Shown here: positions 41,515 to 51,453 of the stretch, one piece after another
How positions within the stretch are numbered: position 1 is the first letter of the stretch
Layout: each line of letters begins with the position of its first letter
Assembly: GCA_009829735.1 (NCBI GenBank)
Contig: CM020618.1
Span: forward strand, 14,180,568-14,244,567
Reading direction: 5' to 3'
DNA length: 64,000 bases
Source of the DNA: Pyropia yezoensis
Lineage: Eukaryota; Rhodophyta; Bangiophyceae; Bangiales; Bangiaceae
The notes under the pieces: model-generated
The model's input: the letters and a program-made list of their open reading frames with translations, nothing else
Database searches by the model: none
What the model was told of the DNA's origin: nothing
Translations under genes and position numbers: made by a program

Positions 41515-43632
41515 CTACTCCCGGCGCGGACGCTGCGCCGCGGGAGCGTCCTCCAGCGCTGCCTCAGCGGCACGACGGGACCCGGAGGAAGGCGGGATGA
41601 CGTAGTGCGGTGGGCGAGGCGCTTCCAGGAGTGACGCCATCGGAGTAGTACCAGTAGTTGCCGGGCGCTCCCGCTCATACAGATATGCCTGTCGGCGCCC
41701 CTGGAAGGCAGTGAAGGTCTCTGACCACTGCTGGGCCAAGCCATGCCGCGTCAAAGTCGCCAGAAGTTCGCCAACCACCGGGCTGTCCGACATCTGGCCG
41801 CTGTCCGCGCAAGCAAACACTCGGTCAACCACGTTGTTCAAGACGCTAGCGTAGGTGCCCAGCACCAGAGAAGTCCCGACGCCTTTGACTTGCACAGGAA
41901 GACGACCCAGCTGGTCTTCAATCATGCCAACGTCATACTGGTCGCACGTCGGGCCACCTTGGTTCAGGTACCAGTCAGGCACCCGGAAGCGGGTAAGGCG
42001 CAGAGTCGGCGCCGGGATCTCGAACCGCTTCGAGGATGCCACTACCGGACGGTCCACGACAGCCCCGGAAACCGGAGTCCCCAACTCAAGAGGAGGCACA
42101 GGGCCGCCGACGTTTGAAGAAGGCGCCCGAGGCAGAACGGCCGGAGTAGTCGGCGACCGCACGGCCACGCCCAGACTCGCTGGAGACAAGCGCGGTGCCG
42201 GAGGAGCTCGAAGCACCGGCACAGACGGAGCAGAACGCAAACGCGCCGGCGACGTTCCAGGCGAAGCCACCGAGACGACAGGTGCAAAAGGAGCAAGCGG
42301 AGCCGCCGCAGACGCCAGACCAACCGCTGCGGCCCAACCCGACTCTTGTACCGGCGGCCCAGTTGGCAGGAGATCGAGGGCGACCGGAGCAGGAAAGCCG
42401 CCTAGCTGCGGCCACGCCGGAAGCGGCGTCGCCAGCTGCACCTTGGCCGGAGTAGACTGGTAGACTACCTGCACCCAACCGGAGCCATCCCGACGCGGGC
42501 TGTTCTGGTCGGCGATCGCGTTCAAGAAGCTCCGGTCCTGCACCGGCAGCCGACGCCGGAAGTAGATCATCGCCTGGAAGAGCTCCTTGTACTCCTCGTC
42601 CTGGCTGCACAGGAAGTCGACGGTCAACTTGTCAACGATCCAGACCATCAGAGGGTCGGGGAGGAACCAAAGCCGGTTGGACACTAGGACCTCGTGGAGC
42701 CAGTGGTTGGCCGCCAAGACTGTCAACTCGGAGGTGTACATCATGTACGAAATCGAGTGGAAGAAGCCCTTGATCGACGCCTGGGTCAAGGCGTCCAAGA
42801 AGTACTAGGTGAAGGGGATGCTGGATGGAGCAAACCCGACTGGGATCTCGATTTCCTGCTGCTGCGGGGTGACCTTGGGGTAGTACGCCGCCCTGTTGGC
42901 CTTGTCCAGCTTCCAGAACTCCTGATGGTTGTAGCTCACAAGGAAGTCACGCTGACGCCCGCGTCGCTCACCTTGCTCCCGTGCCGGCGACAACTTGGAG
43001 TATTTCCGGGTCAGGAAAGGCGGCTCCAGAGCGACCATGCTCGGACGGGGATCGCAGTTCAGGCTCCCCGACCCCTTGAGCGCCTCGTCCCAGACCTTGA
43101 GTGCCCGATGGACGTACCCTTCCTCCTCTGGCCACCGGAGAACGGACGCAGACACGCGACTCTCGGTCAAGGGTAGATCCAGCACCAGCGCGAAGGGGAG
43201 ATCCTCCAGGCGAGCAACCCAAGAGGAACATGAGAAGCTCTGGGAGCGGTCTTGTGCCAGGCGCATCTGGTCCGCCGTATGAAGGCGAGTCTGATCCATC
43301 TCGGTCAAGACCCCGCGCTGGAGTTCCTTGCGCCAGATGTCCAAGCAATCCTGTTGGCACTGGGCCGCGCTGGCGTTACCGACCACCGTGGAGTAGCGCC
43401 GGCCCGCCAGAGGATCCTGCCCAAGAAGCATCTCCGGGAGACCCACCGGGGGGGTCTGGACCGGGAGCAACGCAGAAGCCGGGGGAGCCCGATCCGTCCC
43501 CGCCGTGGCGACCGGCGCCGGCACCGACACCCGAGGAAAAGGAGGCAGGAGAGGGGCGCGCCTACCCGAGTTCTCCTCCGCAACACTCGCCGCCGGAACC
43601 ACGGGCCCAGCTTGGATCTCGGAACTGGACAT
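41515..43632 (-). pseudogene. Opposite-strand gene of element C (same unknown family)
   Basis: Convergent with pol. The likely start is the ATG at 43630-43632, about 70 bases inside the 3' LTR; the open frame beyond it runs into the LTR. Blocks in order: DFLVSYNHQEF, AAYYPKVTP with EIEIPVGF, then a helical Trp-containing stretch (NHWLHEVLVSNRLWFLPDP), and SGWVQVVYQS, all alignable with A and B. Pro/Ala-rich regions flank the core. It looks interrupted about once. Function unknown. Confidence 0.75.
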
Positions 43633-43665
43633 GAAGCCCAGAATCCGGGGGGAACGAGAGGGCCA

Positions 43666-43705
43666 AGGTGAAGGAGAAGGGGGGGGGGGACAGAATCGGA
43701 GCAGG
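43666..43705 (+). promoter_or_regulatory. Polypurine tract of element C
   Basis: AGGTGAAGGAGAAG followed by a run of G and ACAGAATCGGAGCAGG directly before the LTR; the exact primer end is uncertain. Confidence 0.6.
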
Positions 43706-44390
43706 TAATCGTGACCGGGGTGAAGACGCTCGACCGCGGCACCGGTGTGGACGTGCTCGAGGCTGTGCACGGTGGCACCTGGTTTGGCCCGAGGACGTGC
43801 CGGACTAGGGAGGGAGCTATGCAGCATCCCTGGCCCCGACTTGGCGCCGACCCGGGACTACAACCAGAGGGCACCAGGTGCCAGAACACGCCCGCCGTGT
43901 GGTGATGGTTGGCGGCCGTGGCCCGTGCCCGGCACTGGGATGCAGTGGACTACGCTATCCACACGTGAGAGAGGGATTTCTGATGGGTTTTTGCATACTT
44001 GTGAGGGACTTGATTTGAGAGAATTTGAGTGTGAGATTAGTGAGTGGGAATAGAATTAGTAGTGATAGTGGCCCCCGACGTGACGAGGTTAGACTCGGGT
44101 CGGGGCCACTCGGGGTTATGGGGGGGCTACCTGGCCAACGTGCCGAGGCTCCCCCAGATGCACGTTAAGAGGGACAGCGAGGCGCCCTTGGCCCGCGCCC
44201 TCAGGAAAAAGACAACTGCGTGTTTGCTTTCCTCTTCCCCGTGTGCACTACCGTGCGTATCTGTTTGCTCTGCGAGCAGGCACGTGAGGCAACAGGCATA
44301 CCACTCTCGTAGTTCCCCTTTCTGTGCTACCTGTCCCTTTCCCCCGAGGGATATTGACACGTGTCTGAGAGGATCGAGTTTTACACCACA
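43706..44390 (+). repeat. Element C 3' LTR
   Basis: 685 bases, same length as the 5' copy, ending ACACCACA. Confidence 0.87.
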
Positions 44391-44587
44391 CTCACCAGTA
44401 TTCGAAGGCACTGAAGTACGTGCGTCACCCGTGTACTCCCCAGACGACGGGGGGTTTGAACTAGCCATGTTGGCTTACGATCCGTATGACACGGTCCAAG
44501 TCCACCGTTCCTCTGAGACAGAGGGCCCCCTACACCCGGGTGCACCCGGAGGTAAAGTTTACCTCTGTCCCCTGCTGCTCCACCAAA
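44391..44587 (-). pseudogene. B-family copy B4: gag start, leader and primer-binding site
   Basis: Gag start codon at 44466-44468, leader, and primer-binding site at 44569-44585. The rest of gag is replaced by element C's LTR end. Confidence 0.82.
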
Positions 44588-45015
44588 TGTGGCAAAAACC
44601 ACTCGCACACGCGACACCTAAGTTGGGGCGGTGTACAAGGGCTGCCTCCCGTGTCGGGGGAACCGGAAGAAGTGCAAGTCGCACACACTCTGTCCCTGTT
44701 GTGGGGCAAACCCCCCACTGACAAACAAGAGGATGGTGTGTGGTCCAACAGTTTCTTGGTCGGGACGGGGAAGCAAGGCCAAGCCCCGCTGTCCCTCCCC
44801 TTATCCCCCCAGGGTCCCCTCAGAATCTCGCCCTTCAGAATCTCCCACCCCAGCACCTGCCCACCGGGCCACACGAAAATTCAAGACGATAAATGCAGAA
44901 AACCCTCAAATCCAAGTTGGATTTACTACTAAGCTAACTATCCCAAACTTAGGGAATATGGACCCAAATGCAGGGGGAGGAACGGGTCAGGCTAGTGGCC
45001 TGCCGCCCCTTGCAT
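44588..45015 (-). repeat. B4 5' LTR, distal part (left of element E)
   Basis: 428 bases of family-B LTR ending CCCCTTGCAT, where transposon E begins. Together with 54037-54077 it totals exactly 469 bases. Confidence 0.9.
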
Positions 45016-45042
45016 CGTCACTAGTCGCTTTTTTCCGCTCAG
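45016..45042 (+). repeat. Element E left terminal inverted repeat
   Basis: CGTCACTAGTCGC...CGCTCAG; about 17 of 27 bases pair with the right end, and both tips are exact (CGTCAC and CGCTCAG). Contains CACTA three bases in. Confidence 0.82.
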
Positions 45043-47276
45043 CCCCCGTGTCAACACTCTTGATACGGTTTTCCCGTGTCAGGCGTGGGCGATGAGATGG
45101 GCCTTGATGCATATCAGATTTCGCTCATCCTTGAACCCGTGAGCGAGGTGCTTCAGTCTCGAGTGAAATCTGCGCAACGCACTCTAATTGGGCCAAGCGG
45201 TACTGACCGTGGATCGCGAGAGAGGGGCCCCTTGACCCTCGCACGCCGCGACTCGACTCGCTGCCCTTCTCGTGAACGGCTCCTCTCGGCGACCCTCCTC
45301 GCCAACACCCCGCCCCACTCCCCACCCCCTCGCGCCCCCTCTCTCTCACAGAACGTTTCTGCCGCCCCCCTCAAAGCACCTCGTCCTTGTGGCGACCACC
45401 CAACGCCTGGCCTCGAAGAACCTGCTACGGTTGCGGCCGCCCTCCTGCTGAGGGGCGCCGCCGCCGGAGCAAGCGTGGAGAGTGCTTTTTGACAGAATGC
45501 ACGGCGCAAGGCCTTTCCGGGGTGTTCCTGCAAGCACTCACCAAGAAGAGGGTTGTTTGAGGGGAGATGAGGTGATCGAAAAGGAAAGAGCAACCGGCGA
45601 CTATCTCATCAGAGCAGGCTCACTGCACTATGCTCTGCACTCGCCAACGCGCCGCACACCTACACCCCAACGGCCGTTTCCTACAACGGCGCACGCCCGC
45701 AGAAGGAAAAAAAGCGTTGAGGAGAAATCGTTGCTCGCTATGAGCGGCACCCTCATCTCCCAGCTCTCCCGGCGTGGCGCCCACACCCCTACGGCGGAAG
45801 AGGTCCGCAAAGTGGGGCACTACGTGCACAACGCGGAGGAGGTTCTCGACTGGCACCTTGGCCAACCGCACTTGGCGACAGCCGGTCTCCGAGTCTCCCT
45901 GCACCTCCCAGCGCAGCGGAGTGCACCCACGCGAGGAGAGCGGTCCTTCCTCGCCTTCTACTGGAATCAGCTGGGCCACCACCGCAAAGTCACAATCCTC
46001 TTGTCGTATCAGGAGGAGAACCCGTCCAAAGCGCTCCGGCGCAGAGGGCAGAGAGTCAACGCCTCGGTATGCGACGTAGTCGTGCCACGGCGCCCCGCGG
46101 TAGTTGGGCGACGCCCGCACAAGGTACCGCTCATCACAGCGGCCGGGCGTGCGGGCAGTGAAGTGCAAATGCGAAGGGACGTGGACTTCGTCGCCGCTGT
46201 CTAACCTCAGCAGGGGGCCAATGTCCCCAAAGCCAGGCTGCGTCGCCAAGTCAGCCACAGCAGCTGCGGAAAGATGGGCACCCACCGGTCCGAGCTGCCG
46301 GTCGGCGGCAGCAGCTGGGTTGAGCTCTGCGCCCTCAGAGGCGGCTGCAGCACCGCCGCGCCCGTAGACGGCAGGAGAAGGCACGACAACCGCGCCAGTG
46401 CCGTCGTCCGTATCTTCCTCCACACTCTCTCCGTCGGCGTCATAGCCGTCCGCGTTCGATGCGGCAGTAGCAGCGCCTGAAGCCTGCCCAGCGCGCAAAG
46501 CCTTGTTGCGCCGACTGATGACGCGCATGCCGCTGGCGTGGCGGACAAGCTGCCGCATGTAGCCACTGCTGCTCTTGTTAGTCCTGGGGTAGTACCCTTT
46601 GTCCTCCTTGTGCTCCTGCTCGTTGGTGCTGGTGTCGCCGTTGAGGATGTTCCCATGCAGACGCACCGCGTCAAGGAGGTGGCACAACAGCTTATGTACC
46701 TTGGTGGTGTGCAGAGGCCCCAAGATCGGGGTCACGTAGCGCAAGACGAATGTTTGAGCCTGCGTGGCAAGCTACTCCCCCTCACGCAGCGTCATTGGTG
46801 TGACAGTAGCGACGCCCAGCTTCCGCGTGATACGCCCGACGAGCAATGCGTACTCTGCGAACATAGCAGTGATGGCCGCATGTGGAGGGGTGTCAGGGAA
46901 GGCCTCCCGATAGGCAGCCCAGTCGAAGCGTGCGTTAGACTGCGACGCTTTCTTGTCCTCCTTGTCGGCCCCGAAGTTGGCGGCAGCACGCTCCGGCTCA
47001 TCGTTCTCTGCACTTGGCGCGTCGTCCCCGCCACCGTCTTCCGCAAGAATATTTTGAAGGAAAGACTGCGCCTGGCCGCCGGAAGTGCCAGAGTCACCCG
47101 CGTCCGCATCGGTCGAGTCGGGGACCTCCACGTCCGACGCCGTGTCAGCTACCTTCCCCTGCTTGGGTTTACCGCGGTCAAACAGGCCGTCGAACAGGAA
47201 AGGGAGGATCCAAACTCCCAGTCGCTGCTCTCGGCCTGTAAAGGTCGATTGCTTGTCTTTGCTGGACAGTATGTAC

Positions 47277-47441
47277 CTGTAGAAGATGGAGGATACAAAA
47301 AGAGAACGAAAGAACAGTGAAAAGCGAGAAGAGCAAGTGGTCAGCAGCGGCGTCCGCGCCTGTCGCAGAAGTGCAGGCCCACGCAGCAGCTCGGCCGGCA
47401 GTGCAGCAATGAGAGAGTCACTCAGTCGTATATAAACTTAC
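47277..47441 (-). other. Intron 3 of the element E transposase
   Basis: Donor GTAAGT, acceptor TTCTACAG; phase 2 on both sides. Confidence 0.72.
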
Positions 47442-47611
47442 GGTGATGTGCGAGACGCCCTGCAGCGGCGACCCAGGTACTGATTACGCCCGTTCCCCTC
47501 GGCTTAAGTGGCAATCAACGAGCCGCACAGGGGCACATAGCCAGCACAAAGCGACGGGAAGATGTCGATCAATCGGTGCACCAGCAAGCGGGTGACTCCC
47601 AAGTCAAGAAT

Positions 47612-47746
47612 CTGACAGGATGCAAGCGTAAGGTACAGACCAGGTGTGGAAGGCCAGTCAGCATTCATATCTAGGAGCAACAGAGCGACACAGCAAGGGG
47701 AGAAGCGAGCACGGGAAAGAACAAAACGATCAAACGCCCAACTTAC
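47612..47746 (-). other. Intron 2 of the element E transposase
   Basis: Donor GTAAGT directly after FDVLH, acceptor CCTGTCAG; phase 0. Confidence 0.75.
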
Positions 47747-48330
47747 ATGTAGGACGTCAAAGCCGATGATCTTGTACAACAGGAACGGCGCCGTGGTCAA
47801 GCCCGCCACGGCAGCCAACGCCGGCGGATAGCTGTTCATACTGACAGACTTCTCCATTTGCAGGCGGCGCTGCCGTTCTCGGCCTTGCTGCAGGAGACCA
47901 AATGCTTGTAGCTGCTTGTGCAACGTGTTGAGTAATGTCCGCTGCTTGGAGGTGAGCGCCGCGGGAGACGCCATGGACGCCTGGGGGGCCATGCACGCGG
48001 AGCACGGGTGGGCGCACTGGCCTGGCTTTAGACAGAGGATGGCTCTTTCCTCCGGCTGGTCGCACAGGTACATCAGCACACGTGGGAAGCCGAGCAGCTC
48101 CCGTCCATCGGCGTCCACGAACTGTACGCCAGTGTGACTGGCTTCGACGAGATCCCGTAGTGCGAGGAAGAGAACGTGTTGCAGCACCGCAATACGACGA
48201 CAGCGCGACCGCTCCGCACCCCCCTTCCCTTTCTCTGTGGCTACGGAGGGCACGTAAGCCACAGTTATCCACTCGTCCTCGTCCGTCTCCACGTTGACAA
48301 CGCGGATACGCACAGGATACAGCTTGTGCG

Positions 48331-48527
48331 CTGAAGGGGCAGACAAGGGAAGGACAGGACAGACGCACAACAAACAGAAAAAAGCAGATAGCCCATTAGC
48401 ATCCACGTGATATCGACCATGGTCACAGCCAAGAGGACCAGCAGCTCACTTATACACTAGACCATCCACGGCGCGCTCCGACTCAAGCCCTCTCCACGTC
48501 ATGTGATGTGACAGCACAGCAACGTAC
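48331..48527 (-). other. Intron 1 of the element E transposase
   Basis: Donor GTACGT after SWSG, acceptor CCCCTTCAG; phase 1 on both sides, joining the two halves of a conserved motif. Confidence 0.78.
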
Positions 48528-49620
48528 CGCCAGACCACGAAAGGACACTACTGTCGCTGTAGACGTAGATAGCAATAACAAACGCCTCTGATCCATAAGA
48601 GGCCACCACCTCTGCCTCGCAGGCGCGGAAGGCGTCGCCGTCCAAAGGGTCTTCGCGCAAGTCGGTGTGCGGAGCCGGCATCCCGTCGCCACTCCACAGG
48701 CGCAACTTCTTGCCCGACCTCAACCTCTTGAGCGCCTCCCGCAGAGAGCTCCGGAAGAACGCCTCGAAGGTAACACCCGACTCCTCGATAGCGCATGCCA
48801 TCCACCCTTCATCGATGACCGCCTTGTCAATATCTTCCGCAATGGCCTGACGAAAAGCATGTGCAGACTTGAACGATTGACGCAGCGGCACACTTGTACC
48901 GTCGTCGTCTGCCGCCTCAGGTGCCGTCCGCTCCCACAAACGAAGGAACACATACAACTTCGTCTGCAGCTCATTCGACAGGTTGGCGTCGCACACAAAC
49001 TCTTGTAGGGCACGCAGGCGCTCGCTGTTGAACTGCCCAGGCCGTGCCCGCTTGCGCGCGCGGACAAGCGGCGCAGCCCGCTCCGTGTCCATAAACTTCT
49101 CAAAGAACAAGCGAACCCGACTCACCAGTGTTAGGGCATCGTCGTCTTGCTCCACAGCAGTGGCTGGCTGCGCGCCAGCAGCTCGCGCACCGCCGTCACG
49201 CCGTCGAACCGCGGGGGGGGTGGGGCAAGCCTCCACAATTTCCGAAGCCAGGGCCAAGAGGGCGTCCGTGTCTGCGTCGCCGGTCGTTTCCGCAGGGGCA
49301 TTGCTAAGCCGATCGCCGCTCTCGTCACCACCACCTTCGCCACTGCCTCGTCGACGGCCGGACAGCGTCTCGCCACCGCCAGCCCTGCTTCCAAAGGTCC
49401 CTCTGAGATCTGCTCCGTGCGGGGAGGCACGACCGGCAGCAGCATCAACAGGTAGAGCAGAGCGTCCGGGCCCACTTCCATCAGGGGGGCGCGAAGGCCA
49501 CCGTAAAAACTTCGTCCTGTTGTGCGTCCGCAGATGGTAGGAAAGGTTGCCGCGGTTGGGGAGAACGCGACGACAAATCATGCATTGTAGCTCGTTGCGA
49601 GTGGGTGGGACATCGGACAT

Positions 49621-51453
49621 GGTCGTGTGAGACAGCGACCCACAGACTCTGGCGGTGCCGCCGGTGCCCCTCGCTTGCAAACCCCTCCAAGTGCTCGCCA
49701 CCAAGCTCTTTCAAGCCAGCCAGGCGGCCCACGGAGCGTCACAACAGACACAACATGCAAGCTCCAGCCCGTACGGGTCTCCAACGGGCCACCTCTCCCA
49801 GCCCTGCCGATGTCCGGAAAAGTATACCTTCCCGGTGTCCTCCCAAAAATCCTCCTGGGCCTGGCGCAGTCAGTGATATTCGAAGCGCTACAAAGGGTCG
49901 AACATGTGTCAATGTACCCCAGAAAGACGAAAGACACATCTGCAAAGCGGAGCGTCAGGGAAACACCCAAGCAATGCACCCCACGCATGCCGAGGCCCTT
50001 CCCGCAAGAGGCCCTGGAGCCACCATCCCGAGTATCGTTGCGTCGCAATCCCTCCACTCGCACATACATAAAACCAGCGCGAGCCATAGCGCCGCGGCGG
50101 AGAGCCGCGCAGGTGCCAAGCAGCTGAACGGGTGGTTGGCGGCGCAGCAGCGCAGCGAGCAAAGGAGCACCAGAGCGGGAGAGGACCCCGCAAGTTGTGC
50201 GGCGGCAGTGCAGCAATGGCTGGCGTGGACATCCCCAGGCGTCGCCCGTGGCGACAAGGGGATTGTGCGTAGTGTCTCTCGGCTTGACAGGCCATGCTTC
50301 ACGGCCGCGTGGGAGCGCGGCATGCGCGAGTGCGGCGCAACACTGTCGTGGTGTTGGGCGCGACACCGGCGAGATTGAATACAAGCGTATCTCGTGACGC
50401 GAAACGTCAATTCGTAACTTTTCTCCAAATACTTCGTTGAGCCGGTCGCCAAGTTGATCCCATTCCACGTAAAAGTTCACAGAACGAGACTGTTGTGTGG
50501 CCCCTGTTGGTGGGGCTCCCCACAATCGGGCCTGCTTTGGGGCTCCCAAGACGAGTTGAGCGGCACCTTGTGTGCAGGCAGGACAACTTCTTCCAACGCG
50601 CCGACCGGCGAATGACTTGTGTCGTAGTGTCAGCACGCTTGCGAGTATTGTTTCCAACAACCCGTATCTCCTGGCTTGGCTGCCTGAGCAATCCTGCCGA
50701 AGCCGCAGCACCTCCTCGGGCTTTCCCTTCTCCCCCACTCCAGCACCCTCTCCGCGGCAGTGGTGTCGTCTTGCTGTCTACGAATCGTGGCAGCAGATTT
50801 TCCGCGCTGTCGCGCAGCCGTCTGCGGCGGACGCCTCCGGGCACGACGAGCGTAGATGCTCATTGTTGTCAGTGTGCCCCCCGGCTTCACACACGGGCAC
50901 CCTCCTTCCTCGTCCTCCCCTCGCCGTCCACCCTGGCAAGCATCCGTGCTGATTTTCGTCGCGCCTGTGCACCTCCCCGGGCTCGGGGAGCGTGCTCGCT
51001 CCGCCATGGAGCCGCACGGTCAACCACTGGCTCTCCTGTCTTCGGCATCTCCCCCTGGGATTGCCTTCGCTTCGAGTGTCTCGGAGGAAGGAGGGCGCCG
51101 TGGGGTGCCGTGTGCGATGGAGTGGCTTGGGTGAGTGAGTGCTTCGAGCATGGCGAGATATGTCTGCGACCCAAGTAGGCTGAGGGGTGTGTGCGTGGAG
51201 AGCCGCTCTTGCTCGGGGGCTTACCTCTGTCTGGGCGGGGGTGTGGTCTCCGAGCCGAGCGCGGTGCATGTCGGGGGGTATAAGACTGTTGCCTCGGTAT
51301 CCGCAGCTGTCTGACTCCATCGCTCATTACCCTCGTCGCCTGCTTCTCCACCTCTCTCGTATCTTCTGGTGCTCCCGACCACTGCATCGATCCCGCCTCT
51401 CACCCTAGCCCCTCCTTTGCATCCACTTGACCCGTTCAAGAACCTTCGAGACG
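49621..51453. promoter_or_regulatory. Divergent intergenic region of element E
   Basis: 1.8 kb between two outward-facing genes, so it should hold both promoters. A TATA-like GTATAAG lies at about 51278, ~175 bases before the plus-strand ATG. I saw no clear TATA for the transposase side. Open frames here on both strands look like chance products of high GC. Confidence 0.5.

Larger units (their letters stand above)
37291..44390 (+). mobile_element. Element C: Ty3/gypsy retrotransposon without polymerase part
   Basis: 7100 bases with 685-base LTRs that differ at about ten positions (about 98.5% identical). Parts: primer-binding site, gag, integrase with chromodomain-like end, convergent opposite-strand gene, G-rich polypurine tract, LTR. 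Protease, RT and RNase H are not present, so it could move only with help from a relative, if at all. No target duplication is seen because both flanks are other element pieces. Confidence 0.87.
45620..49620 (-). pseudogene. Plavaka-like transposase, 4 exons, two in-frame stops
   Basis: Exons by eye: 49620-48528, 48330-47747, 47611-47442, 47276-45620; GT-AG introns of 197, 135 and 165 bases (donors GTACGT, GTAAGT, GTAAGT). Phases agree and the exons sum to 3504 bases, 1167 codons plus stop. Residues 13-33 form a C2H2 finger (CMIC...HLRTH). Then come YSDSSVLSW joined across intron 1 to HKLYPVRIRVVN, WITVAYVPSV, GFPRVLMYLCDQPEERAI, HPCSACM, IIGFDVLH, FTGREQRLGVWILPFLFD, and near the end HLLDAVRLHG with NEQEHKEDKGYYPRTN. 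This order matches Plavaka-type transposases, relatives of CACTA and KDZ. Stops at 47504-47506 (TAA, exon 3) and 46772-46774 (TAG, exon 4) interrupt an otherwise open gene, so it decayed recently or needs readthrough. The start is the ATG just before the zinc finger. Confidence 0.8.

Noticed and set aside
49578-50738. 386-codon minus-strand ORF between the two genes of element E
   Set aside because: It overlaps the transposase start in another frame, has no recognisable domain and lies in the likely divergent promoter.
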